The translations under genes and the position numbers were made by a program. Source: Candidatus Thorarchaeota archaeon (GTDB lineage Archaea; Asgardarchaeota; Thorarchaeia; Thorarchaeales; Thorarchaeaceae). From it: a stretch of DNA of 26,044 nt. Shown here one piece after another: positions 7,296 to 14,424 of the stretch. Numbering within the stretch: position 1 is the stretch's first letter; the number at the start of each line of letters is the position of its first letter. The stretch spans positions 1 through 26,044 of the forward strand of contig JAEOUN010000008.1 in assembly GCA_016839245.1 (NCBI GenBank), in the 5' to 3' direction. Under the pieces are notes generated by a model, which was given only the letters and a program-made list of their open reading frames with translations, ran no database searches and had not been told where the DNA came from.

Positions 7296-9071
7296 GTGCA
7301 AGAACAGAATAACTCTGGACGTCATAAGACATCGTATGATTTTTTCTATGATATGGTGATGATGGCCAATGATGGTATTTTTGTCGTTCAGAATGATAAA
7401 ATTGCATTAGCTAATCCCGCGCTACAAAGAATGTTAGGCTATAACGAGTCAGAGCTCTTAGAAAAACCTTTCAACAAAATTCTAGATGTTGCAACTGCTC
7501 ATCTTTATGATGAAGCTCAAGAGTTAGCACATTGGGGTGAAATAGACCGACCTAGGTTTCGTGCATGTCTTCAAATGAAGAACGGACAAATACTCAATGT
7601 TGAAATAAGTACTTCATATTTTGTTATGGCCGAACTTCCTGCAACTCTAAGCATTGTACGTGATATTTCCAAGCAAATCGAACTTGAAACAGCAATAGAC
7701 ACTTCAGAGAGTAGATATCGAGCATTGTTCGATTCTTCGCCTCTAGCTTATTTTACACTTAGTTTAAGAGGAAATATTCTTCAAATCAATAGAGCTGTAG
7801 AGGAACTGCTGGGGTATGAGGAAAACGATCTACTTCGTAGAAATCTTTCAACATTCATTTTTAGTGATGATAAGACTGATATTGTGAACCAGATTGTTTC
7901 CGAAGTTGCACAAGGAAAAAACCTCAAAGATCTAGAGATACAATTGAAGAAATCTGATGGTTTCCCAGTTTGGGTCAGCGTTACAGCGGACCTCTTAGAA
8001 TATCCAGACAAATCATCGCATATTGCATTGTTAGCAATGAATATTGATAGAAGAAAGATAGCTGAGGCACGTGAAAGACGAGAACGTGACCGAGCAAATC
8101 TGTACCTTGAGATTATGACTCATGATATAAACAATATAAACCAGAGTCTTTTATTTTCATTAGAATTGGTTGAGGCTTCACCTGGCATATCTGATAATAT
8201 CAAATCAATGATGCAGCAAGCAAGCTGGTACATTAGACGATCTGGACGAATGACTGCAAATATGCGAGCTTTGCTTCGGCTTAGTGAAGCTCCTCCACTT
8301 GTTGAGGAAGTAGATCTCTTTGATTATCTTCAAATTGCTGAATTCGCTGTTGCCAAAGATTTTCCATGGAAGAAGCTCTCTCTAAAATCAAAAATAGCAA
8401 AGAATCAATTTAAAATTGCAGGAAATGAATATGTCCACCACATTTTCTTCAATATTATTCATAATGCAATGACATTCGATGAGAAACAAATTGTCGAAAT
8501 AGAAGTAAATGCTGAAAAAAATGAAGATCTGAAGATGGTCAGATTGGAATTTGTGGATCACGGTCCTGGTGTACCTGATCCGACAAAGGAGTTCATCTTT
8601 CGTAGAACAGGAATTCCAGATGAGCAGATTGTTGGCAGAGGACTTGGACTGACTTTGGTTGACCAAATCGTGAAAGATCTAGGTGGAAAAATAAAGGTTG
8701 AAGACAGAGTCGAAGGTGATAGTACTCAAGGTGCACGATTCATAGTATTACTTCCTATGTGGATTGAAACAACAGAATTGCCCTGTGGTCGTGCCACATG
8801 TATTGCTTTTTACAAGTCTAATCACTGTGTGTTTTGCGATCCTGCTTTTGAAACGATGATATCTGTGCTTGATGAGTTGGGTATACCTCATTCAATAGTT
8901 GAAGTGATTAATGTTGATGATCCCAAGGCTAAGATTAGTAAGGATTCCTTACCAATGGTTCCCTACATCAAGGTTTGTGACCAAGAGTTAACTGGTTTTA
9001 TTTCTGAAGAATCAATCCGATCTGCAATACTCAACTTAGCTATGAGAAGTTGCTATCCTGAATATCTCTAA
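7296..9071 (+). CDS. PAS-PAS sensor histidine kinase with fused C-terminal thioredoxin/glutaredoxin-like domain
   Basis: This 591-residue protein appears soluble, with no membrane span. Residues 15-128 and 138-255 are two PAS domains (ANPALQRMLGYNESELL; INRAVEELLGYEENDLL). Residues 265-335 are a phosphotransfer domain with H276 in MTHDINNINQSLL. Residues 375-490 are the ATPase: N-box FFNIIHNAM, G1 DHGPGVPD, G2 GRGLGL. After position 495 there is a second fold: ATCIAFYKSNHCVFCDPAF, a CxxC pair (C511, C514) after a strand, then SLPMVPYIKV with P556 in cis-proline position, as in thioredoxin/glutaredoxin proteins. This tail is not part of a standard kinase. It could sense thiol state or act on a redox target. 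The start is GTG at 7296, after AGGCGG about 10 bases upstream. No response regulator lies next to it. Kinase identity is firm; the tail's fold is inferred from motifs. Confidence 0.92.
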   Translation: MQEQNNSGRHKTSYDFFYDMVMMANDGIFVVQNDKIALANPALQRMLGYNESELLEKPFNKILDVATAHLYDEAQELAHWGEIDRPRFRACLQMKNGQILNVEISTSYFVMAELPATLSIVRDISKQIELETAIDTSESRYRALFDSSPLAYFTLSLRGNILQINRAVEELLGYEENDLLRRNLSTFIFSDDKTDIVNQIVSEVAQGKNLKDLEIQLKKSDGFPVWVSVTADLLEYPDKSSHIALLAMNIDRRKIAEARERRERDRANLYLEIMTHDINNINQSLLFSLELVEASPGISDNIKSMMQQASWYIRRSGRMTANMRALLRLSEAPPLVEEVDLFDYLQIAEFAVAKDFPWKKLSLKSKIAKNQFKIAGNEYVHHIFFNIIHNAMTFDEKQIVEIEVNAEKNEDLKMVRLEFVDHGPGVPDPTKEFIFRRTGIPDEQIVGRGLGLTLVDQIVKDLGGKIKVEDRVEGDSTQGARFIVLLPMWIETTELPCGRATCIAFYKSNHCVFCDPAFETMISVLDELGIPHSIVEVINVDDPKAKISKDSLPMVPYIKVCDQELTGFISEESIRSAILNLAMRSCYPEYL

Positions 9072-9081
9072 CCTAATAATC

Positions 9082-9114
9082 ATAAAAAAGAAGATTGAGG
9101 GCAATCCCCTCAAT
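9082..9114 (-). terminator. Hairpin plus T-run between convergent genes
   Basis: An 8-bp perfect stem ATTGAGGG / CCCTCAAT (9094-9101 with 9107-9114, five-base loop) lies in the 53-base gap between the kinase gene and the convergent DsrE gene. Read on the minus strand, the stem is followed by CTTCTTTTTT, the layout of a factor-independent terminator for the DsrE operon. On the plus strand no comparable T-run follows. Confidence 0.6.
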
Positions 9115-9124
9115 GAATTATATT

Positions 9125-9487
9125 TTAGAAATACATAGTACGATCGTGTTTTAGCACATCGTCCACCATTGTAGCTGCTCCTGCAATCTCGATTCTGGGG
9201 TCTCTCAAGTCGTTCTGTTTAATTCCACGGAATTCTACAGAGTTTGAGCAGACTTGAATTTTGCCACCTGCTTCGAGGAAAGAGTCAATCAGTTCAGGTA
9301 ATGGCGGAAAACCAGGAGCCTTGACTTTCTCAGCTGCACCTTTCTTCATCAACATGACACCATCCATCATGAGGAAGATTGTCACATCAACATCAAGAGT
9401 CTGTGCAGTTGTACCAGTTACAAAAGGACCATAGCAACGTTCTGCTGCCTCGGGGCCCCATTGACCAATTATGTATAGACTAGGCAT
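9125..9487 (-). CDS. DsrE-family sulfur-relay-like protein
   Basis: This 120-residue protein belongs to the DsrE/DsrF/TusD-like superfamily, small cytosolic proteins that pass sulfur as cysteine persulfide. Family features are the segment MMDGVMLMKKGAAEKV (about 40-55), the proline-rich LPELIDSFLEAGGKIQVC leading to the conserved C80, and the ending EIAGAATMVDDVL. C80 is the expected persulfide site; C18 is extra. A gene for a four-helix membrane protein lies 15 bases upstream on the same strand, and a TusA-like gene diverges from the same promoter region. In known systems DsrE and TusA proteins exchange sulfur, so a shared relay is a reasonable inference. A hairpin with a T-run ends the operon. 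Direction of sulfur flow and final acceptor cannot be read from the sequence. Confidence 0.88.
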   Translation of the reverse strand: MPSLYIIGQWGPEAAERCYGPFVTGTTAQTLDVDVTIFLMMDGVMLMKKGAAEKVKAPGFPPLPELIDSFLEAGGKIQVCSNSVEFRGIKQNDLRDPRIEIAGAATMVDDVLKHDRTMYF

Positions 9488-9502
9488 TTGTTATATCATC
9501 TC

Positions 9503-9898
9503 CTAGATGACAGCTAATTCAGAGTAGTATATTACAAGTCCAAGCAGTGTGAACAATGTGACCAAGAGTGTAGTCATATGTGAACTGTGGAATGGACCGC
9601 CTTGCATCGTCTTGAGAAGGATGGGCAAGATTTGACCAAACTGCATCAATGTTGCTAATAGAACCAGGATGAAGTCTATCAGTATTATAATATGAAGTAA
9701 GTCAAACATTGCTGGTGCTACTGGGTACATAAAGAGTCCCACGACCAGGGCACCGATGCCAAACATCATCGCTAACATCAGTGTCATGACCTGATTCATC
9801 AAGTAATAACCCATTCTTCTAGCAAGCATAAAGCCAGAGAACATCGTACTGATGTTTAGTGCTAGAACAATGAACAATATGAATTGTAGAAGTGCCAT
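9503..9898 (-). CDS. Four-helix membrane protein next to DsrE
   Basis: I do not recognise a named family for this 131-residue protein. It is mostly hydrophobic, with four likely membrane helices near residues 3-26, 36-57, 62-87 and 106-128, short loops, and a His-containing loop (GGPFHSSHMTT, about 100-110). It has no cysteine, so it is unlikely to carry sulfur itself. The ATG has an AGGTG element 8 bases upstream and a minus-strand TATA-like ATATTTATC at 9938-9946, which gives a short leader. The DsrE gene follows after 15 bases, so the two are almost certainly co-transcribed. A role as a membrane anchor or channel for the DsrE/TusA relay is inferred only from position. Confidence 0.75.
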   Translation of the reverse strand: MALLQFILFIVLALNISTMFSGFMLARRMGYYLMNQVMTLMLAMMFGIGALVVGLFMYPVAPAMFDLLHIIILIDFILVLLATLMQFGQILPILLKTMQGGPFHSSHMTTLLVTLFTLLGLVIYYSELAVI

Positions 9899-9937
9899 AT
9901 TGATACACCTATTATTGAGATAGCTAAAATAACTATA

Positions 9938-9987
9938 GATAAATATGTCGGAAAGGGAACATTTTGAAAAGCTGATGGTTTATAAAT
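9938..9987. promoter_or_regulatory. Divergent promoter region between the DsrE operon and tusA
   Basis: Two back-to-back archaeal TATA-like boxes sit 33 bases apart: ATATTTATC on the minus strand (9938-9946), serving the membrane protein/DsrE operon, and TTTATAAAT on the plus strand (9979-9987), serving tusA. The plus box would give a leader of about 100 bases before ATG 10111. A second box, CATAAAAA at about 10069, would give a much shorter one. Confidence 0.5.
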
Positions 9988-10110
9988 GTAATTTTCTCAT
10001 TTCATTATGTTTGAAATCGAACATAGAAAAGCGTGAAGATGTTAGCTTTTCTTCGTGATAGAGAAAGGCATAAAAACTGTTCATCAAATGACAATGGATG
10101 GCGATATACA

Positions 10111-10350
10111 ATGACCAGCTATGAAGTTGCAGCAGAATTTGATGCATCAGGCCTAAGGTGCCCGATGCCAATCTTGAAGACAAAGAAAGAGGTCCAGCAA
10201 ATCGAAGTTGGACAGATTCTCAAAGTAATTGCTACCGACATAGGTACGAAGAAAGACTTCCCAGCCTGGGCTGAGAGAAGTGGCAATGAGATTCTTGAGA
10301 TGGTAGAAGAAGGCGATAAGATCATCTGGTTCATCAGACGTGTCAAATAA
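10111..10350 (+). CDS. tusA: TusA/SirA-family sulfur carrier protein
   Basis: This 79-residue protein is a TusA-like sulfur carrier. It shows the family N-terminal motif DASGLRCPMPILKTKK, with the active cysteine C17 in the C-P-x-P signature, followed by the two-strand core with VGQILKVIATD and DFPAWAERSGNEIL. TusA proteins accept persulfide sulfur on this Cys and pass it to partners such as DsrE proteins, for tRNA thiolation, molybdopterin synthesis or sulfur metabolism. I chose ATG 10111 because it gives the usual family length. An in-frame ATG at 10033 would add 26 residues unlike any TusA N-terminus. It diverges from the DsrE/membrane-protein operon and converges on the flotillin-like gene. 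The client pathway is unknown. Confidence 0.92.
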   Translation: MTSYEVAAEFDASGLRCPMPILKTKKEVQQIEVGQILKVIATDIGTKKDFPAWAERSGNEILEMVEEGDKIIWFIRRVK

Positions 10351-10381
10351 AGCACTCAGAATTAAAATAAAGATAGGGAGG

Positions 10382-10419
10382 GTGTTCCGCACCTGCTTTC
10401 CAGGTACATCTTGGAACAC
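10382..10419. terminator. Two-tier hairpin between tusA and the flotillin-like gene
   Basis: The outer stem GTGTTCC / GGAACAC (10382-10388 with 10413-10419) encloses an inner stem ACCTG / CAGGT (10391-10395 with 10401-10405) with a five-base loop. It fills the 83-base gap between convergent genes. Neither side is followed by a strong T-run, so it may be a weak bidirectional terminator or a 3'-end stabiliser. Confidence 0.4.
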
Positions 10420-10433
10420 TATTCCCCATTACT

Positions 10434-11771
10434 TTATTTCGTCTTCTTTTCTTTCTCCTCCTCTGAGGATAACTCCCCTAGAGACTCCTTCATTAGTTTC
10501 TTGAAATCAAAGCCCATCATCTTAGACATGAGCATCATTGGTAGCAAGACATTGCCAAAGACCTGAAATGCTCCAGCTCCAGCTCCGCCTTCCTCTGAAC
10601 CTTCTCCACCCATGCCGCCTCCTCCTCCGAAGAGAGTGACGTCGCCGATGTCGATTTCTTTGTATATCTCAGGTAGTATCTGTAAGAAGTCCCTTGCAAA
10701 TGCTTGAGGAGTATAATCCTTGGCAGCAGCCAATGTCTTCTTGATACCTTCTGCCTGAGCAGAGGTAACCTTTAGGATCTTTTCAGACTCGGCCTGAGCT
10801 TTGACTGTAATACTCTGAGCATCTGCCTGAGCCTCCTGTAGAATACGTTGAGCCTGTACCTCAACCTCTTCCTTAATCTTTCGTTGCTTCTCAGCCTCAG
10901 CTCCTAATTTGGCAACCTCAAGGTCCTTAGCAGCTTCAACCTCCGCCTGCTGTTTCTCGTATTTCTTTTGCATCAGGTCTTTCTGGAGTGCAATCTCTAG
11001 AACACTCTGTTCACGCTGCTTTTCAGCCTCTTGGATGTCTCTGAGCTGTTGTTGCTCCTGCACACCGATGAATTTGTCACGTTCGATCTCCTTCTCACGG
11101 AGCACTTTACTCTTCTCAATATCTCTAGTACTAGTTGACTGATCCGCCTCAATGAGCGCTATTTGAGCCAGACGGTGCATCTCTGCTTCTCTAGGCTTGG
11201 ACATGTCTCTTAGGAATGAATCGTTAACAACTGATACATCAACGAGCTCGACAGTTACGACTTTCAGACCCCACTCTGAAACAATATCAATCAGCTCTTT
11301 CTTTACAGCCTCAATGATGAGTTGACGTTCTTCGAGTATCTCTTCAACAGAGAGTTGAGCGCACGCAGTACGAATGACTGATTCAATAATAGCTGTAAGT
11401 CTTACGGGTATCTCTTTCCAAGTCACATTATTGATTGTAGCAATAGCATTTTCTGCCTGCCACTGAAGTACTGCGTTCAGACGAATCTTTTGTTTCTCTT
11501 TTGATAATACGGATTCGGCTGAAATATTCAATTGCTGAACGGTTCTATCTACTGCAAGAATCCTATCGAGGAATGGGATTCTTATGACCATACCACCTTC
11601 GCCTTGTTTCTTGGCTTTTCCTTTCCTTAGATGGACATAGAAGATGTTTGGGTCAAAGATCTTTACGTATTTCTTGATGTAAAAAGACAATAGTAAGACG
11701 AATAGAATTATCACCATCGCTACTGTTAGCGCTGGATTTTGTGCGAACCAGTTCACTAAATCCGCTTGCAT
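10434..11771 (-). CDS. Flotillin-like SPFH/band-7 membrane protein
   Basis: This 445-residue protein has the flotillin/YqiK layout. One N-terminal membrane helix (about 15-32) is followed by an SPFH domain (about 38-190, with LAVDRTVQQLNI and VVTVELVDVSV). A long Ala/Glu/Gln-rich coiled coil follows (about 195-345, with EAEKQRKIKEEVEVQAQRIL). Then come a Gly-rich linker (382-401) and a Met-rich hydrophobic patch (405-421). Such proteins form large oligomeric membrane scaffolds. The NfeD-like gene 240 bases upstream on the same strand is the usual genomic partner, here matching the YqiJ-YqiK arrangement. The ATG has GGA seven bases upstream. A TATA-like ATTTATAT near 11984-11991 could give a long leader of its own. 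Family assignment is firm; the scaffold role is from family knowledge. Confidence 0.93.
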   Translation of the reverse strand: MQADLVNWFAQNPALTVAMVIILFVLLLSFYIKKYVKIFDPNIFYVHLRKGKAKKQGEGGMVIRIPFLDRILAVDRTVQQLNISAESVLSKEKQKIRLNAVLQWQAENAIATINNVTWKEIPVRLTAIIESVIRTACAQLSVEEILEERQLIIEAVKKELIDIVSEWGLKVVTVELVDVSVVNDSFLRDMSKPREAEMHRLAQIALIEADQSTSTRDIEKSKVLREKEIERDKFIGVQEQQQLRDIQEAEKQREQSVLEIALQKDLMQKKYEKQQAEVEAAKDLEVAKLGAEAEKQRKIKEEVEVQAQRILQEAQADAQSITVKAQAESEKILKVTSAQAEGIKKTLAAAKDYTPQAFARDFLQILPEIYKEIDIGDVTLFGGGGGMGGEGSEEGGAGAGAFQVFGNVLLPMMLMSKMMGFDFKKLMKESLGELSSEEEKEKKTK

Positions 11772-12011
11772 TTGTATTCCTACTCACACTTTATTGTGTC
11801 ATTGATATCTTTCTTCATCTTCGTACTACTAGAGAGTCGCAATGTGGTATTCCCGCTCCACACCCCTTGGTTAGAATTAGTTCGTATTGCTCCTCACGGA
11901 TCCTGCTTCCTTCCAAAGCGTTTCTCTCATCGCAGTTTGAAGACTGCTGTTAGATACACTTGTATAATTCTTATCCTGAGGCGATATAAATATGCGCAGA
12001 AATTTGCTGAA

Positions 12012-12962
12012 TTATTCAGTGCTTTCAGGAGTCTTACTCTGTTTCTGTACCCATTTCACAGCTTCTTTTCTCGGATCCACGTATGTGAACTTTTCATCTG
12101 CTGATACTACAAAGAGCTTTGTCCCTTTTTGAAATACAACTCCTTTCTGAAATGGTCTTGCATTGAATCGTCTCAAGCCCATTTCTGTTTGAACTCGTAT
12201 TTCGCCAAAGTCATCTCGAATAGTAGAAACAGCTTCCACCTCAAGACCGACAAGATGTTTTGGCTGGATATTGAAACCAGACTCTACAAACACCTTTCCA
12301 AGAATAGTGCGCATTGCCCAGACAAGAAATGTAGTTCCTCCTACCTGGATGAGAACTTTCCCTACAAAAGGTATCATAATTCCATCATAGTAGAACACAG
12401 AACCAAGAAATCCAAACAGCACCAAGCTTGTGCCTATTGTGACTCCTAGAGGGGCACCTCGTTCTAGTTCAAAGAATCCTGAGTGGTCAGTTTCTGCTTC
12501 ATGTCCAATCTCTACTTCATGATCTGTTTCGTGTTCTGTTTCATGTTCCGCATCATGATCAACGTCGTGTTCGACATCATGATCTAAATCATGGTCTAAT
12601 TCTACATGATGATCCATGATTTGCTCTACATCATGGTCTACATCATGCTCTACATCATGGTCATAGTCATGTTCTACTCCGTGGTCAATATCGTGTTCAA
12701 TATCATGATCGTAGTCATGCTCAACTTCATGCTCTATGCTATGATCGAGATCATGGTCAACATCGTGTTCCATGTCACCATGCTCAATAGAGTGGTCAAC
12801 ATCATGGTCAGCACTATCTCCGTGTTCTCCAATTGCTGAAAATAATCTACCTAGGAAAAACATGCCAAATGTGTAGAATAGACCTGCTAATAATATACCA
12901 AAAGAAATCTCTCTTAATAATGCTGCAATAGCTATGAAATCCTGCATTCTTTTATCGACCAC
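12012..12962 (-). CDS. NfeD/YqiJ-like membrane protein with a histidine/acid tetrapeptide-repeat insert
   Basis: This 316-residue protein has an N-terminal membrane helix (about 12-42), a highly charged insert (about 46-160), two membrane helices (about 172-192 and 196-220) and a C-terminal OB-fold-like NfeD domain (about 235-298, HLVGLEVEAVSTI...FGEIRV). NfeD-like proteins partner SPFH proteins, and the flotillin-like gene lies next on the same strand. The insert is the odd part: 27 histidines in 114 residues, exactly every fourth residue from 66 to 110 and again from 124 to 148, with Asp/Glu between, as in VDHDVEHDVDHD. It should form a metal-binding, highly acidic helix or disordered arm. 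The annotated start is GTG 12962; ATG 12947, preceded by GAGTGG, is an alternative. The OB-fold and partnership are inferred from motif and context. Confidence 0.87.
   Translation of the reverse strand: MVDKRMQDFIAIAALLREISFGILLAGLFYTFGMFFLGRLFSAIGEHGDSADHDVDHSIEHGDMEHDVDHDLDHSIEHEVEHDYDHDIEHDIDHGVEHDYDHDVEHDVDHDVEQIMDHHVELDHDLDHDVEHDVDHDAEHETEHETDHEVEIGHEAETDHSGFFELERGAPLGVTIGTSLVLFGFLGSVFYYDGIMIPFVGKVLIQVGGTTFLVWAMRTILGKVFVESGFNIQPKHLVGLEVEAVSTIRDDFGEIRVQTEMGLRRFNARPFQKGVVFQKGTKLFVVSADEKFTYVDPRKEAVKWVQKQSKTPESTE
12483..12806 (-). repeat. 12-base-period coding repeat (His-x-x-x tetrapeptides)
   Basis: This stretch inside the NfeD-like gene is a degenerate tandem repeat with 12-base units such as GAT CAT GAT GTN, visible on the plus strand as recurring atcatg and catggtc words. 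It encodes histidine at every fourth residue over two long blocks with small phase breaks near residues 111-123. Third positions vary, which suggests an old repeat under protein-level selection, or several expansion rounds. Confidence 0.85.
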
Positions 12963-13056
12963 TCAACGTTGCTATGCAATAATCTAAATTTTGAACACTG
13001 AGATGAAATACTCACGAAACCAAATAAATCTGAGTAGAAACAGTTGAAACTAAAAC

Positions 13057-13149
13057 ATTACATGAATTTCATTTTGATTACATGATTTGAATGTATGTGC
13101 GAGTGACAATAATCAGTGCTTCAACTAATACTCTCACAATGATTATTGT
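13057..13149. promoter_or_regulatory. Direct and inverted repeats in the 12963-13213 intergenic region
   Basis: The 251-base gap between the divergent NfeD-like and YbjN-like genes holds two ordered elements. ATTACATGA occurs twice exactly 20 bases apart (13057-13065 and 13077-13085), about two helical turns. ACAATAATCA (13106-13115) and its perfect inverse TGATTATTGT (13140-13149) flank 24 bases. A TATA-like GATTTATTT (minus, about 13022-13030) and CATAAATAT (plus, 13192-13200) mark probable promoters. Regulator binding is inferred. Confidence 0.35.
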
Positions 13150-13222
13150 ATATCTCTTAGATAATTAATCGCCTTAGACACCTTAATATGTCATAAATAT
13201 TACAAGCTTCTAGGTGTTATTA

Positions 13223-13642
13223 TTGGGAATCATTGATCATATTGCCTCCCTATTGGACGAAGCTGACATTAAATATGAAAAAGAAGACATTCAAGGTCAA
13301 AGCAGTCCGTTATACAAAATCATTACAATGCATTGGAAAACTGATCATTTTGATGATCTCAAAATTAAAATTACGGCAAACAAAGATGAGAGTTGGGCAT
13401 ATATCATTGCGCCATTTACCAATTTCTATGAAGTGGAAGAAACTAAGAGAATGAAGTTGGCTTATGATATGCTTAAGGAATCGTGGAAAGCAAATGGTGT
13501 CAAGTTTGCCATTGATGAAGAAGATGACATTATTGTTATTGCAGAAACAAATGATACCGACCTTACGACTGATGAAATGAGAATCCTAGTAGGGCACGTC
13601 GTTCATGCATGTGATACGCTTTGGGATATCTATCCTGAGTGA
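13223..13642 (+). CDS. YbjN/type III chaperone-like small protein
   Basis: This acidic protein of about 139 residues looks like the YbjN / secretion-chaperone-like alpha-beta fold: an N-terminal helix (IIDHIASLLDEADIKYE), paired beta strands (SPLYKIITMHWKT, DLKIKITANKDESWAYIIAPF), and a final helix with VVHACDTLWDIYPE, similar to the YbjN C-terminus. Proteins of this fold often bind other proteins, but no partner is evident and the biochemical role is unknown. The start is TTG at 13223, preceded by AGGTG seven bases upstream; GTG 13214 lies within that element and is less likely. The TATA-like CATAAATAT at 13192 predicts a start very close to the TTG, so the transcript may be almost leaderless. 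The PH-domain gene follows after 96 bases on the same strand. Family call is moderate. Confidence 0.7.
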   Translation: MGIIDHIASLLDEADIKYEKEDIQGQSSPLYKIITMHWKTDHFDDLKIKITANKDESWAYIIAPFTNFYEVEETKRMKLAYDMLKESWKANGVKFAIDEEDDIIVIAETNDTDLTTDEMRILVGHVVHACDTLWDIYPE

Positions 13643-13738
13643 TTAAGCGAAAGACGGGATTTGATGCCAAGTTAGTCTTCTTGGTGTCAGATTCCAAATT
13701 AGACACGTTGATAAGTTCCATTACTCTTCAGACTATTT

Positions 13739-14287
13739 GTGTCGGACATGAATGTAGAATCTAATACAACACCTTTTCCTCCTGAAAAAAGGGAACGACT
13801 CGTGATGATCATTCATCCAAAACGTGCCTCTCTAATTTTCTTCTATGCTTTTAGTGTTGTAATGGTTATCATTGGCGTTAGTTTCATGTCTGCAACTGCA
13901 TATGGTATGATTTCCACTAATTCACTCTATTGGAATATTGGTGCAGCTACAATTGTAATTGGAATAATAATCTTTGCAATAACTGAAATAAGAAGACAAT
14001 TCCAATTGTACATTATAACAACATGGAATGTCCGAGTGCGTACAGGATTTGTTAGAAAGAAAACAAAACGAGTATTCTATGATGAAATTACAGAATGTCG
14101 TATATCAATTAATCCTGAGGAAAAAAATGTCGACTTGGGAAATGTTGAAATCTGTACAAAAAAGAACGAACACGAGCCGGTTCTGATTTTTGAAGAAGTA
14201 GATAATCCTGATGGTATTCGTGAAATAATTACAAGGTTCGTTCAGACAATACCAGATCCTCTTCCATGGGGCCATTTAAAGAGATAA
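13739..14287 (+). CDS. Membrane-anchored bacterial-type PH domain protein
   Basis: This 182-residue protein has a short polar N-terminus, two close membrane helices (about 31-53 and 62-84), and a C-terminal beta-rich domain resembling the bacterial pleckstrin-homology (bPH2/DUF304) fold: FQLYIITTWNVRVRTGFVRKKTKRVFYDEITECRI, with the family's Y-x-(I/V)-T start and a turn into the next strand. Such proteins face the cytoplasm and may bind lipids or assemble with other membrane proteins, but no ligand can be read here. GTG 13739 and ATG 13748 are both possible starts; neither has a clear ribosome-binding site. Its position between the YbjN-like gene and the LRR genes suggests a loose row rather than one tight operon. 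Confidence 0.8.
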   Translation: MSDMNVESNTTPFPPEKRERLVMIIHPKRASLIFFYAFSVVMVIIGVSFMSATAYGMISTNSLYWNIGAATIVIGIIIFAITEIRRQFQLYIITTWNVRVRTGFVRKKTKRVFYDEITECRISINPEEKNVDLGNVEICTKKNEHEPVLIFEEVDNPDGIREIITRFVQTIPDPLPWGHLKR

Positions 14288-14397
14288 TTCTTTAGTCATG
14301 GAATATGAATTTGGACATTCGTGTATTACTAAAAGGCTGTTGGAGTTCACAATTGTCGGATTTGAACAAATCTTTAAGCATCACCGTAAAAGACATG

Positions 14398-14406
14398 AAT
14401 ATAAAA
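14398..14406 (+). promoter_or_regulatory. TATA-like box for the first LRR gene
   Basis: AATATAAAA lies 36 bases before GTG 14434. Archaeal spacing would put the transcript start near 14428, downstream of ATG 14425. This argues for initiation at GTG 14434 on a very short leader. Confidence 0.4.
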
Positions 14407-14424
14407 TGAATTAGTTGTTCGGAG

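Noticed and set aside
10033..10110. N-terminal extension of TusA from ATG 10033
   Set aside because: The added residues are basic and unlike any TusA N-terminus, and ATG 10111 gives the normal family length.
10119..10419. Minus-strand ORFs over tusA
   Set aside because: The plus frame contains the TusA CPxP signature and correct length; the opposite frames have no family features.
11820..11960. Possible tRNA or structured RNA in the 240-base flotillin leader
   Set aside because: I found only a 5-bp stem (TGTGG/CCACA) and no T-loop or cloverleaf; this does not support an RNA gene.
11741..12104. Plus-strand ORFs covering the gap between the NfeD-like and flotillin-like genes
   Set aside because: They overlap both minus-strand genes, show no recognised protein family, and have no convincing ribosome-binding site; they look like shadows plus gap sequence.
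12483..12806. CRISPR-like or satellite repeat array
   Set aside because: The 12-base period is continuous, has no unique spacers, and stays in frame within a full-length protein gene.
12606..12839. Plus-strand ORF rich in Met, Ile and Val opposite the histidine repeat
   Set aside because: It is the antisense reading of the 12-base repeat in the NfeD-like gene; its repetitive hydrophobic sequence follows from the His/Asp codons on the other strand.
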